64,000 bases of DNA from Candidatus Obscuribacter sp. (GCA_016712465.1 JADJQZ010000001.1:4154001-4218000); one strand, 5' to 3'. Shown: positions 8,905 through 18,670, counted from the first letter of the stretch. The notes: generated by a model not told the origin, from the sequence alone. Numbers and translations: made by a program.

Positions 8905-10251
8905 ATGGCTCAGGAAATAGAAAAATACATCCTCAAAGGAGTTAAAGCCTTTGACGAGGGACATTTCAAGGCAGCAGAATCAGCCTTAAAGATCGCACTT
9001 AAGCTTGCAAAAGGTCAACCGAAGCAAGAAGCGTTTTGCTTGTTTAAGCTAGCGATGCTGGCGTTACATAGAAAACGCCATTCAACAGCAATGAGAGCCC
9101 TGGACCTTTGGCAGAAAGCCCGTGACTCAGCTGGTCTTGGTGAAGATCAAGACTGGGCAACAATTCAGTACTGTCTCGGAACTATTCACTACAAACACCA
9201 AAGATTGCCAGAGGCAGAACAGTGTTTTCGCAATGCACTTAGGGTTGGCGACAAAGATGCAAGCTTTGAAAAGCTTCCGGATGTTGTTTATTCCCTAGCG
9301 CTGGTGCTTATTCAGCTTGAATGCTTTGATGAGGCAATTCCTCTGATGGAACGTTACATCAAGAAAAGCCCCAGCTTTGATACGAACGCAGTACGCGAGA
9401 TTCTTACACTAGCTCTAAGGAACAGTGAGCAAGCCCAGACCAAACGAGCCCTGATAAAGAGCGTCCTAGCCAAAGAAACCGCGGAACTATTGGAGACCCC
9501 CTGCAATCCGCCTCAAAGGGTTGACGTGCCAGCAGGTTGGGGGACTGACCGCTTCACGGAGTTCCTTCAATTGTCAGAGAACAATTTAGTTTCAAGCATC
9601 GCTCTTGGAGGTAACTCTTTTGGAAGTCTAAAAGAGCTTGATGCCCGATTCAGGGTTAGCTACCCGAAGCTTCGAGAGTACGTAATGGAGAGAATGTTCC
9701 ACCGGTCGCAAGCAGATCAGATGGCACAACAGAGTGCAGTAGTACTCTCTGACTGGATTGAAGCGTTTTTCTTCGCTCGCTGCCACAGCTCCTTTTTGGG
9801 AGCAGCACAACTCGGACTTAGCGGCCTTATTCCCGAAAGCTTTATGGTACTGCGAGGAAGTCTCGAAAACGCAATGTACGCCTATAGGGTTTATTCGTCG
9901 CCGGACCTAGTAGATGTTTGGGAGAAGCGGAAGCAGAGCCCGTCGGACTTAAAGCGGTGCAAAGACAAATTCTCCATCAAGAACATAGGTGAATCAATGG
10001 CCACCAGGTATTCAAAGTTAAGCGAAGACTGCGCTGCTGTCTATGACTACCTAATTGAGGAAGGCGCCCACCCAAATCCAGCCGTGTTTGCGTCTCATGC
10101 TGAATCGACAAGAACCGAGCAGGGCGATCACATACTGCGTGTGTCCTATCTGCACCCGGAGCGAGTCGATCTCTTCCTAGAAACTGCTCATAAAGTCGGC
10201 GATATATCACTTAGAATTTTCGCAGAACTATTTCCTGACCAAGTTGCATAG
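8905..10251 (+). CDS. TPR protein with a C-terminal DUF5677-like helical domain
   Basis: 448 residues, cytoplasmic. Residues ~1-180 form TPR-like helical repeats (FDEGHFKAAESALKIALKLA, LPEAEQCFRNALRVG and CFDEAIPLMERYIKKSP are the clearest). The second half (about 210-445) is all-helical with an EAFFFARCHSSFLGAAQLGLSGLIPESFMVLRG segment and resembles DUF5677-type proteins found in accessory regions. No nuclease or nucleotidyltransferase motif is visible. It is the first gene inside the island and is transcribed toward the convergent hsd operon. A role in defence or sensing is inferred only from location. The start ATG follows AAAGGAAGCGGCGGCTC. Confidence 0.6.
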   Translation: MAQEIEKYILKGVKAFDEGHFKAAESALKIALKLAKGQPKQEAFCLFKLAMLALHRKRHSTAMRALDLWQKARDSAGLGEDQDWATIQYCLGTIHYKHQRLPEAEQCFRNALRVGDKDASFEKLPDVVYSLALVLIQLECFDEAIPLMERYIKKSPSFDTNAVREILTLALRNSEQAQTKRALIKSVLAKETAELLETPCNPPQRVDVPAGWGTDRFTEFLQLSENNLVSSIALGGNSFGSLKELDARFRVSYPKLREYVMERMFHRSQADQMAQQSAVVLSDWIEAFFFARCHSSFLGAAQLGLSGLIPESFMVLRGSLENAMYAYRVYSSPDLVDVWEKRKQSPSDLKRCKDKFSIKNIGESMATRYSKLSEDCAAVYDYLIEEGAHPNPAVFASHAESTRTEQGDHILRVSYLHPERVDLFLETAHKVGDISLRIFAELFPDQVA

Positions 10252-10345
10252 TAGAAGACAGAAACAGCATTTGTAACCACCTTTAGAGCAGCTGTGCCAT
10301 AAGGTGTCATAGGACCTGCAATCAGAGTCTTTTGAAGAGTCAAAT

Positions 10346-11983
10346 CTATGCCCTAGACAGCACACCTTGCTTTCTTGAGTCAGAGGCGGGCTCCGATTCT
10401 CCACCCACAGCAGCTTGAAGCATCACAGAACTGACATGCTCCTGAAGTCGGACTGAGGCTTTGATGTCTGCCTTCAGCTTGTCACACAGATCCATCAGCT
10501 CATCGACCTTGGCGACAATGCGATGTTGTTCGGCGAGGGGCGGGAGTGAGATTATCATTTCACGGCACTGAGTTAGAGAAATATTGTCTTGACCAGCCGT
10601 GCCTCTAGTGTAAATTCCTCGAATCGTCAGACCACTGCAAAGACAGAGATAAAGCCATTTACTTGTACATCTGGCACTTGGTCTAAATGCAGTTAGAGCC
10701 TGGTTTATATTCCATTCCGGGTAGGTGTTGGGAACAATTGCGACCTTGCCGAGAGGAGGTCCCACGATATTCATCAGAACATCTCCGGGAAATACACACG
10801 AGTTGTTCATCTGCCCCTTATGCAGCGCAGTTGGAATGAACTGCGGTCGATACTCGAAGTCTAGCTCCTGACGAACTATGTTGTAAACTTTCAGGAACGG
10901 CACCCCTGGAGTATCAGTAAAGCCTTCCTTTGGTGTCTTACCGCTCTGAACCTTAGTGCATAGACTTGATGCTTTTTCGAAAGTCCAATCGGACCTGTTG
11001 GAGTCAAAAGCTCCCATCACGGCAAGTTGCAGGAGGGTCTGCTTGAGGATGTCGACGCTTTCTTCTGTGGTGAAGAGAGTATGGAAGTTCTCCTTGATGC
11101 GCGCCCAGCTTGCGGCAAAGTCGTCCGCGTCCTGGGACTGTGTGAGCGTATCGAGAAGAGTCTTCAGCAAGAGGCTATGAGCGGCTTCGGAGCCATTCTG
11201 TTGCGCTTCAAGCTTGTCACATAGAGCCATCAGCTCATCAACCTTGGCGACAATGCGATGCTGTTCGGCGAGGGGTGGGAGCGGAATGACCGCACGTCGC
11301 ATGATCCCGGAATTCATATTCAGTTGAGCCAGTCCACGCGCCTCGCCTAGGAGATGCGGTGTGAGGGCTTGAAGAGCTAGCAAGAAAAACTGCTTGTCTA
11401 GATCCCGAAGAGGAAAGAAAGGAAAAGACAAAAAACCGTCATGAATATAACCGTCTATTCCCATTTGAATTGGAACGCCAACAGTGGCGCTGTTGGTAAT
11501 CACCAAAGTCCCTTTCGCAGCTAGAACGGAGTGTTTAGATCCCTCCTCTGTAAGAAACTCATCAGTGTCCAATAAGAGTCCACCACTTCCATGCTTCCGA
11601 AGGTCAGAAATTTTCACCCAGTGATATGGGGTCCTAACCGTAGAGAAGTACCGCGGATCACCTTTAGGTCGTGGCGATGCTCCTCTACTTACTGCCAGTA
11701 TGTCGCCTACTCTAGCGTGCCCCCAGGAGCGCGGCAAGCATTCCAGAGAGAGACCAATAGAAGTGTCTTCATCTAATTTCTCTTTTCTTACCAACCCGTC
11801 ATTCAAGAGCTTCTGCTTGTGAGCCTTGAGTCGTTTCAGCAGCTTGCTAGCCGGTTCATCATTCGGGTCCTGCGGCACTAGCTTGCCCATCACAGCAAGT
11901 TGCAGTATCAGCTCACGCAATTTCTTTACGCCACTAGGCGCAGACGCGATTACCGGTAAATGTTCAAGGGCTAACGACTTCAT
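10346..11983 (-). CDS. hsdS: Type I restriction-modification specificity subunit HsdS
   Basis: HsdS gives DNA sequence specificity to the HsdM2S methylase and the HsdR2M2S nuclease. The 545-residue protein has the expected two target-recognition domains. Each is followed by a near-identical conserved helix region, PLPPLAEQHRIVAKVDELM (about 240-258) and SLPPLAEQHRIVAKVDELM (about 475-493). The matching DNA segments (about 10480-10547 and 11216-11281) are a ~66-bp near-identical direct repeat. The start overlaps the hsdM stop by 4 bases (ATGA), so the two are translationally coupled. Last gene of the hsdR-hsdM-hsdS operon; appears intact. Confidence 0.93.
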   Translation of the reverse strand: MKSLALEHLPVIASAPSGVKKLRELILQLAVMGKLVPQDPNDEPASKLLKRLKAHKQKLLNDGLVRKEKLDEDTSIGLSLECLPRSWGHARVGDILAVSRGASPRPKGDPRYFSTVRTPYHWVKISDLRKHGSGGLLLDTDEFLTEEGSKHSVLAAKGTLVITNSATVGVPIQMGIDGYIHDGFLSFPFFPLRDLDKQFFLLALQALTPHLLGEARGLAQLNMNSGIMRRAVIPLPPLAEQHRIVAKVDELMALCDKLEAQQNGSEAAHSLLLKTLLDTLTQSQDADDFAASWARIKENFHTLFTTEESVDILKQTLLQLAVMGAFDSNRSDWTFEKASSLCTKVQSGKTPKEGFTDTPGVPFLKVYNIVRQELDFEYRPQFIPTALHKGQMNNSCVFPGDVLMNIVGPPLGKVAIVPNTYPEWNINQALTAFRPSARCTSKWLYLCLCSGLTIRGIYTRGTAGQDNISLTQCREMIISLPPLAEQHRIVAKVDELMDLCDKLKADIKASVRLQEHVSSVMLQAAVGGESEPASDSRKQGVLSRA

Positions 11984-13449
11984 TTGCTCACCTCAAGAGC
12001 ATCAGCCAGTATCCCCTTGAGCTGATCTCTGGTTACTCCTATCTTTGCCTGCAGGTCGAAGTAGTCTTTTAGAAGCTTCTCGGGGTCGTGAGATTCGGCA
12101 TTAGGTGTATGAGGGTTCTTTATGTCGAGGTTGTAGTTCCGAGCTTTGATGTCTTCAATGGAGACCCTCCAGGCGAATTCATTTTCAACCCTGTGGGCAA
12201 AACCATCGGTCTCAGTTCCCCACCATGCTTGCTCCGGCTTGAACTCATCAATGCGCATTGGCTTGGTCTTGTTGTAGCTCTTTACACCCGGTGGATATGG
12301 GTGCTCGTAGTACCAGATCTCCTTTGTCGGCGTTCCCTTGGTGAAGAAGAGAAGATTGGTATTGATGCTCGTATACGGATTGAACACGCCTTTAGGCAGG
12401 CGGACTATGGTGTGCAGATTGCATTTCTCAAGCAGCTCTTCCTTGATTCGGGTCTTTATGCCTTCCCCAAACAAGGTTCCGTCTGGTAATACCAGGGCTG
12501 CTCGTCCACCGGCTTTCAGTAAGTGCATAATTAGAACCAGGAAGAGATCGGCTGTCTCTCTTGTTCGGAAGTTACTCGGGAAACTACTCTCGATGCCATC
12601 CTCTTCCATGCCGCCAAATGGTGGGTTGGTTAAGATCACATCGACGCGATCTTTCTGTGTGTAGTCTCTGAGAGGGCGGGACAGCGTGTTGTCGTGCTGG
12701 ATGTTCGTGGGTACCTCAATACCATGCAAGATCATATTGGTCGTGCAAAGCAGGTGAGGTAGCGGCTTCTTCTCCACCCCGTGAATGCTTGACTGAAGGA
12801 GCTGCTCGTCGTCAACGGTTTTGACGTCATTCTTTCTAATATGCTCGATGGCACAGCTCAGAAAGCCTCCAGTTCCGCAAGCAGGGTCGAGCACGCTCTC
12901 ACCAAGCCGGGGGTTGACCATTCGAACCATGAACTCGGTGACTGCTCTTGGTGTGTAATACTCACCGGCATTGCCAGCATTTTGAAGGTCCCTCAGGATC
13001 TGCTCATACATGTCGCCGAACAAGTGGCGCTCTTGCGCCTTGTTAAAGTCGACACTTTCTTGGATTTTGTTGATGACCTGCCTGATTAGCTGACCAGACT
13101 TCATGTAATTGTAGGCATCCTCGAAAACAGAGCGGATGACATAACCACGCTTGTCTTTGCCCTTCGGTTCAAGCTGCTGTAGACCAGGGAAGAGCGTGTT
13201 GTCGATGAAGGCTTTTAGTTCATCACCGGTAATGCCTTCTGAGTCGGCTGCCCAGTTCCGCCACCTCAGTTGTTCCGGGATGGGCGATTTGTAATTGTCA
13301 CCGAGCAGTTCCCACTCAAGCTCTTTGTCATCGAAAATCTTGAGAAAGAGCATCCACACGAGCTGACCGATACGCTGAGCATCACCATCGACACCCACGT
13401 CCTTGCGCATTATGTCTTGAATTGATTTTATGGATGTTGAGATGGACAT
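11980..13449 (-). CDS. hsdM: Type I restriction-modification methyltransferase subunit HsdM
   Basis: N6-adenine DNA methyltransferase that protects host sites and is part of the restriction complex. The 489-residue protein has the N-terminal helical HsdM_N region (about 1-130). The N6_Mtase domain follows, with the SAM-binding motif DPACGTGGFL (about 185-194) and the catalytic NPPFGG motif (about 276-281). Length and order match the family and no damage is seen. It follows hsdR by 17 bases and overlaps hsdS by 4. Confidence 0.95.
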   Translation of the reverse strand: MSISTSIKSIQDIMRKDVGVDGDAQRIGQLVWMLFLKIFDDKELEWELLGDNYKSPIPEQLRWRNWAADSEGITGDELKAFIDNTLFPGLQQLEPKGKDKRGYVIRSVFEDAYNYMKSGQLIRQVINKIQESVDFNKAQERHLFGDMYEQILRDLQNAGNAGEYYTPRAVTEFMVRMVNPRLGESVLDPACGTGGFLSCAIEHIRKNDVKTVDDEQLLQSSIHGVEKKPLPHLLCTTNMILHGIEVPTNIQHDNTLSRPLRDYTQKDRVDVILTNPPFGGMEEDGIESSFPSNFRTRETADLFLVLIMHLLKAGGRAALVLPDGTLFGEGIKTRIKEELLEKCNLHTIVRLPKGVFNPYTSINTNLLFFTKGTPTKEIWYYEHPYPPGVKSYNKTKPMRIDEFKPEQAWWGTETDGFAHRVENEFAWRVSIEDIKARNYNLDIKNPHTPNAESHDPEKLLKDYFDLQAKIGVTRDQLKGILADALEVSK

Positions 13450-13466
13450 GGTTCTTCCTATTCAAT

Positions 13467-15848
13467 TTAGCCGTACAGTTGTTCTTCGAGTTCTCTTATT
13501 GCTTTGATGTAAGCGGCCTTGCCGCCGAATGACTTCACGATCTCGGGTGCTGTCCCCATCTGCGCAAATGGTTCGAGTTGAAGGACCTTTAGGTCCTCTA
13601 TGTTTTCGATACCAGTGTCTGCATATTTGTCCAGGAGGGCGTCTAAAACCTTGCGGGCTTGCTCGCCATACTTGGTGAAATAATTGCGCTTGCGCACGTT
13701 CTCAGCCCTCTCCCTGCGGGACAGAGGCGGTTGTCCATAGGCGACATGGCAGATTAGGTCAAATGGGTCGAACTGTTTACCAAGTTTTCGCTCTACCTCC
13801 TGGGCTAATGGCTCCCATAGCACCCCTTCAGCCGCCAACTCTTCTATGATGGCTTTCTTCTGGTCAGCATCACTCCACTTTCGCAAGAACTCATCCAGCG
13901 AGGTAAATTGCTTAGACACGCAGTTCCTTGTGTAGTCACGAATAGACTCTGTAATAAGTTGACCGTGAGGACCGTAGTATTGGATTCTCTCATCAATTAC
14001 CTTTACGCCGACATCATCGACTACAAACTTAACCCTGCCGCCTTCAGTAACTGAGCCACCCTGGACTCCTGAGTCTGGCTTGTAGGTTTCATCATCTGGT
14101 GGTTCCGGCTCATCGACTGGCTCTTCGCCAGTATTATCCGGCGGCACGGGCGTATCATCGATTCCCGGTTCGTAAATCTGCACGGGATCGCCATCAAACC
14201 TTGGGTCTGCGAAAAGTTCCGTTGCTCGCTTGAAGTCCATGATGGTGAACCAGTACTTATCGAAATCCTCGTTTATCCGAGTGCCTCTGCCGATGATTTG
14301 CTTGAACTCTGTCATTGACTGAATGCGCTGGTCGAGAACAATGAGCTTGCATGTCTGAGCATCAACACCGGTAGACATGAGCTTGGAGGTTGTAGCAATG
14401 ACCGGATAGCGACTCTCAGGGTCAATAAAATTGTCCAGCTCCGCCTTGCCTTCCTTCTCATCACCAGTGATTCGCATGACATACTTGCGATTTTCTCTAA
14501 CTCTGGCGGCATTTAGATTAACAAGACAGGAGCGCATTCTTTCAGCATGATCGATGTCCTCACAAAAGACGATTGTCTTTTGGTAAGGATCGGTAGATTC
14601 CAGAAACTGAGTGATCTTTTTCGCGACAAGTTCAGTGCGCTGTTCCAAAACAAGCTCACGATCAAAGTCTTTCTGGTTGAAAATTCGGTCTTCGATGAGC
14701 AGTCCATGCTTGTCGGTCTTGCCATGTTCGGGTCGCCAGCCCTGAAGGTCTTTATCAAAGTCGATGCGCACAACCTTGTATGGCGCTAGGAAGCCGTCTT
14801 CAATGCCTTGCTTGAGGCTATAAGTGTAAATTGGCTTACCAAAGTAGTGAATGTTCGACACATCTTTAGTCTCTTTAGGAGTGGCTGTCAGCCCGATGTG
14901 TGTTGCCGAAGAAAAGTACTCAAGTATGTCTCTCCAGGCAGAGTCTTCGGCAGCGCTGCTGCGATGACACTCATCCACAACAACGAGGTCAAAGAAATCC
15001 GGGGAGAACTGTTTGTAAATGTTCCGCTCTTCCTCGTTGCCTGTAACAGCCTGATAGAGCGAGAGGTAAATTTCGTAAGACTTGTTGACCATTCGTTTGG
15101 AGATTTTGGTCATCGCCGGGCCGAACGGCTTGAAGTCATTATTTTTTGTCTGGTCGACCAAGATGTTGCGGTCTGCCAGGAAGAGAATTCTTTTCTTCCG
15201 CCTTGCCTTCCATAACCGCCAGATGATCTGGAACGCTGTGTATGTCTTACCGGTGCCGGTAGCCATAACGAGAAGGATACGGTTATGCCCTCTGGCAACC
15301 GCTTCAATTGTCCGGTTGATGGCGATGGTCTGGTAGTATCGGGGCATCTTGCCGGAGCCATCATCGAAATAAGGCGTCTCGATTACCTTTTCGGCCTCCC
15401 CCTCGATGCCTTTCCATTTGCAATAACTCTGCCAAAGCTCTTCCGGCGAGGGGAACTGGTCTAGAGTAAGCTCGACCTCCTGCAGTTTAGAGTTGCCGGT
15501 TCTATCGTGGAACTTGAAAGCGTCGCCGTTGCTGGAGAAGACAAAGGGAATATCCAGAGCCTCGGCATAGACCAGTGCCTGCTGCATGCCATCGCCAACC
15601 CGCTGCTTGTTGTCTTTGGCTTCAATGACTGCGATTGGGATATTCGGCTTGTAGTAGAGAATGTAGTCTGCTCTGAGGGCTTTGCCCCTGGAGTGCAGCT
15701 TACCCCTGACAATTATCCGCCCCTGGGTGAAGGTGACCTCCTCCCGGACCTGCAAATCCATGTCCCAGCCCGCTCTGTTGATGGCCGGACTTATGAATTT
15801 GGAACAGATGTCTCGCTCAGAAAGAGCCTTTTTATCCATCCAAACCAC
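13467..15848 (-). CDS. hsdR: Type I restriction-modification endonuclease subunit HsdR
   Basis: ATP-driven DNA translocase and nuclease of the type I complex. Of 793 residues, the N-terminal region has a PD-(D/E)xK nuclease core (IAVIEAKDNKQRVGDGMQQA, about residues 71-90). A superfamily 2 helicase follows: Walker A in MATGTGKTYTA (about 194-204), DECHRSS as the DEAH-like motif, GLTATP as motif III, and the IIGRGTRI motif VI. The C-terminal region would contact HsdM. It is shorter than EcoKI HsdR (about 1170) but typical of the shorter subfamily. First gene of the operon, so the promoter should lie in 15849-16169. Confidence 0.94.
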   Translation of the reverse strand: MVWMDKKALSERDICSKFISPAINRAGWDMDLQVREEVTFTQGRIIVRGKLHSRGKALRADYILYYKPNIPIAVIEAKDNKQRVGDGMQQALVYAEALDIPFVFSSNGDAFKFHDRTGNSKLQEVELTLDQFPSPEELWQSYCKWKGIEGEAEKVIETPYFDDGSGKMPRYYQTIAINRTIEAVARGHNRILLVMATGTGKTYTAFQIIWRLWKARRKKRILFLADRNILVDQTKNNDFKPFGPAMTKISKRMVNKSYEIYLSLYQAVTGNEEERNIYKQFSPDFFDLVVVDECHRSSAAEDSAWRDILEYFSSATHIGLTATPKETKDVSNIHYFGKPIYTYSLKQGIEDGFLAPYKVVRIDFDKDLQGWRPEHGKTDKHGLLIEDRIFNQKDFDRELVLEQRTELVAKKITQFLESTDPYQKTIVFCEDIDHAERMRSCLVNLNAARVRENRKYVMRITGDEKEGKAELDNFIDPESRYPVIATTSKLMSTGVDAQTCKLIVLDQRIQSMTEFKQIIGRGTRINEDFDKYWFTIMDFKRATELFADPRFDGDPVQIYEPGIDDTPVPPDNTGEEPVDEPEPPDDETYKPDSGVQGGSVTEGGRVKFVVDDVGVKVIDERIQYYGPHGQLITESIRDYTRNCVSKQFTSLDEFLRKWSDADQKKAIIEELAAEGVLWEPLAQEVERKLGKQFDPFDLICHVAYGQPPLSRRERAENVRKRNYFTKYGEQARKVLDALLDKYADTGIENIEDLKVLQLEPFAQMGTAPEIVKSFGGKAAYIKAIRELEEQLYG

Positions 15849-16169
15849 CAGGGTGAAAAGAGGAACGCCTTTACCTGGTCAACATTATCCAATATTCGAG
15901 TGTTCCGGTAAATGAGAGGCAACCGCAGATTAAGGCAAATTGGGTTTGATGGAGAGTCGATACAATTCATCTTGGTAACTACCAATGGAGAATTCCCCTT
16001 ATGAATATAGCCCCCAATTTGTCGATACAGGCGCAAACTGCGCTTCATCTTTTCTCATCAACTCTGACAGCAATGGCCAGCGGGCTGCAAGACGCAAATG
16101 GCAGATTGAACTGACCAGCCAGTTAGAATATTAACTGCAAGCTGCTCAGATTTTACTCAAACAGTCCCA
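15849..16169. other. Intergenic region upstream of hsdR (321 bp)
   Basis: No coding frame is supported. It separates two minus-strand genes, so it should contain the hsd operon promoter and the end of the DUF3883 gene's upstream neighbour region. It is more AT-rich than the flanking genes. I see no obvious operator or terminator. Confidence 0.5.
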
Positions 16170-17114
16170 TCAAAGAATTATATCCTCAGGGACTCTGTAG
16201 CAGTAGCTTAACGCCTCCAAATTATCATCAGAGGGGCTCCATCGGCGAGCTACACGAACATCACCACCAGTTGGTTTGTACACTCCGTCCTCCTCGACAA
16301 GCAGAATGTTGCAGACGATGAAGAGATCAACTGCTGGATAGTTTCTGGCATTCTCCACTTCATTTCGAGTAAGGATAACTTGTTCGCCTTTTCCGGTCGT
16401 CCCTTTCACCTCAACCCTAGTCTCACAGCCATCAGAATCAACACAGAGCAAATCAAAGGGACTGAACTTAGAGACATCAGTAACAGTGCCAGAGCCCGTT
16501 CCGAATCGCTCTTGGTAATACTCAAAAGCCAGACTCATAGCATATTCTTCAATGGCTCTTCGCTTCAAAATATCGCGCTGAAATGCCGGCCCCTCACTCT
16601 TTCCTGCGATGACATCGGTAGCCTGAACGAATGTCTCTGCCTCTTTGGGTAAATGCTTCTTCCAGCTGGTTGCGTGAGGATTTTCAACTCTTTTGACTTC
16701 CAAGCTACGAACGACAGCCTCTGTAAGGTCATTAGATGGAATTTTCGTCCATGCCTGCCCGCCAAGAGTGCACTCAAGTCCAGCATCCTGCCGAAGTCTT
16801 TGTTCAAGCTCCCTATTAGAAATGGGCTCCTCAATCTCGCACAATGAATCTAGGTCAACGAGGAAAAAATGCTCGCCTTCTGGGCCATCTAGTCTGCCCG
16901 AAATGGTCTTTGCAAAGAAGCGAATCTTACCATCGTACTGAAACAGAACAGTTTCACCTTCGGAAAGAGCCTCAGAGGTTGGTCCTATTTGATTACCATA
17001 ACCAAATCCAAACCGTCCACCTTTCTCCCAAAGAGTTTGCCTGAAGAAACGCACCGCCTCTGCCTCGCTCGTAAACTCCTCATCTGTTTTGCTGCATTTA
17101 ATAAGTCGCATCAA
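16170..17114 (-). CDS. DUF3883 (restriction-endonuclease-like) protein
   Basis: 314 residues. The C-terminal third carries a DUF3883 domain: SPFDLLCVDSDGCETRVEVKGTTGKGEQVILTRNEVENAR (in segments from about residue 218 to 257). The D...ExK spacing of a PD-(D/E)xK nuclease core is visible in the VEVKGT strand. The N-terminal ~120 residues look like a separate DNA- or ligand-binding domain (FRQTLWEKGGRFGFGYGNQIGPTS), perhaps EVE-like in behaviour, though I cannot assign it. DUF3883 proteins are frequent next to restriction systems and in defence islands. It lies directly upstream of the hsd operon on the same strand. Confidence 0.75.
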   Translation of the reverse strand: MMRLIKCSKTDEEFTSEAEAVRFFRQTLWEKGGRFGFGYGNQIGPTSEALSEGETVLFQYDGKIRFFAKTISGRLDGPEGEHFFLVDLDSLCEIEEPISNRELEQRLRQDAGLECTLGGQAWTKIPSNDLTEAVVRSLEVKRVENPHATSWKKHLPKEAETFVQATDVIAGKSEGPAFQRDILKRRAIEEYAMSLAFEYYQERFGTGSGTVTDVSKFSPFDLLCVDSDGCETRVEVKGTTGKGEQVILTRNEVENARNYPAVDLFIVCNILLVEEDGVYKPTGGDVRVARRWSPSDDNLEALSYCYRVPEDIIL

Positions 17115-17245
17115 TGAACCTCATTGTTTGTACTCCACACTTTTGACAATGGCGCAAGGTCGTTGACAGATTCCGGTCACTCTAACTCAAAGACTCGCTA
17201 ATTCCGGACCTTCCATTGGGAGACGATCAGCTTCGAACGATCCAT

Positions 17246-17989
17246 TCAGCAATTTATGTATTTAATCGGGTTTTGCGCCCCCTGCGTCCACTGGTCCCTT
17301 ACACTCTTGCCTCGGTACTTGGTCAAAATCGACTGGTCTGCAATTCGACCAACAAACTCAAATCGCTCAAGATCTGCAACAGAATCATGAGTTCTTCCAA
17401 AATACTCAGTTGTACCGGCCGGGAACCAAGACGCCACTTCATAAACCTCACGCACAACTCCGCGATAGACGGCAAAGGCATACTCAACGTTATCAGCCCT
17501 AGCCCGGTCTAACTTCCATACACCTCTAGTTGCCTCATAAAGCGCCAACGGCGTCATTCCGTAACTGTAGAGTTGCGCAATATTGACCAGCAGCACCTTA
17601 TGCGTAATCGAAGCCTCCTTTGTCTCAAGTTCAAGCCTTAAATCTTCAAGGCTTGAACGACCCTTCTCTGACGAGCCCTGACCTCTGATGACATTGGTCA
17701 ACTCATTGACACCAATAAGGTCGATAGCTACCGCCTCAACCAGGGCCGCCTCTTTGTCACTTTCCAATCCGTATCTGAGAATTTCAATAATCGGTTCAAG
17801 TTTCAAGGCCCGCAATTCCTTGATGCGCGCCGTCTTATCTGTGTCAGAGTCGGCAGCTAGGTGCGCCAAGACCCGGTCACCCTTTCCTTTCCCGATGTAG
17901 AAAACTTTTCTGTCTCGCGGATCTAGGTACAAGTACACATAGTACTTCAACTGATCCTGGACACCTCGCGATAAATGCAGGTCTCTCAT
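17246..17989 (-). CDS. GIY-YIG nuclease-family protein (LEM-3-like)
   Basis: 247 residues. The GIY-YIG core starts near the N-terminus: YVYLYLDP (17-24) followed by FYIGKGKGDR (30-39) with the catalytic-type Arg, then a Glu/Asp-rich helix (EAALVEAVAIDLIG). The spacing fits the LEM-3-like GIY-YIG group (COG3680) better than UvrC or homing enzymes. The C-terminal ~120 residues form an unassigned domain. It sits between the DUF3883 gene and the amber-split gene, all on the minus strand. DNA cleavage is likely from the fold; the biological role is unknown. Confidence 0.8.
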   Translation of the reverse strand: MRDLHLSRGVQDQLKYYVYLYLDPRDRKVFYIGKGKGDRVLAHLAADSDTDKTARIKELRALKLEPIIEILRYGLESDKEAALVEAVAIDLIGVNELTNVIRGQGSSEKGRSSLEDLRLELETKEASITHKVLLVNIAQLYSYGMTPLALYEATRGVWKLDRARADNVEYAFAVYRGVVREVYEVASWFPAGTTEYFGRTHDSVADLERFEFVGRIADQSILTKYRGKSVRDQWTQGAQNPIKYINC

Positions 17990-18166
17990 AACCGAAACTC
18001 ACTTCCGTTAGACAGGGACGATCTCTAGAGCATGGAATAATAGCACCTGCATCTGGCACAAGCGCGACGGCGATCGCTGGTCACTCAATTTCTGCGACTG
18101 GTCCTTTCGGGCATACGCAGTCCGCAAATCCCGAAAGAGCAAAGATGGCGATTAGTATCATGCGGC

Positions 18167-18670
18167 TCATTCGTCCTGCATCTGTTCTTCTTCGGCACCA
18201 CCGCTAGCTGCAGGTCTGTCGGTAAACCCATGAAATTCCCACTGTCGACCTTGTTCATCAGTTCCGGAACCATTGCCGGAAGAATCAATGTCACTTTCAG
18301 AAAAGTCGACCCAGCCACCGTTCTCGAACTAGACGCGCTTCACTTCGTTGCCATCCACATCAGCATCGAGTGGATATTCGTTACCGCTGCTCACATAAAG
18401 GGCTGTAATGATTCTTGTCCCGAAGTGACCAAGAGGCTGCTCTTTTGTGGTATTCGGAACATCAGCTTGCCTGACGAAAGACTTTCTAATTGTCGGCGTA
18501 TCACCTCGCATTGCCGAATCACCAGCCTAAGGACTAACCACTTGACCCACCGCTCGAACACTTTTCTGATTTTCTGAAACGCCGGTGGGACTGCCCGCAC
18601 GACTTACTAAAAACAGGGCAAGGAGTACAAAGATTCCAAGTAAGTATCTAGCTCGGGTCTGACTGCTCAC
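18167..18670 (-). pseudogene. Small secreted-protein gene interrupted by two in-frame TAG codons
   Basis: From a GTG start at 18670-18668, with GAGG about 10 bases upstream, 168 codons stay in a single frame to a TGA at 18169-18167. Only two TAG codons break it, at codon 48 (18529-18527) and codon 114 (18331-18329). The N-terminus is a good signal peptide or membrane anchor (basic start then GIFVLLALFLVS). Downstream the frame is coherent and acidic (VSSGNEYPLDADVDGNEV, then FENGGWVDFSESDID after the second TAG). No frameshift is seen. It is either a gene inactivated by two nonsense changes or one needing amber read-through. Family unknown. Confidence 0.55.

Noticed and set aside
15507..15911. 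134-codon plus-strand frame inside hsdR
   Set aside because: It is antisense to a well-conserved hsdR reading frame.
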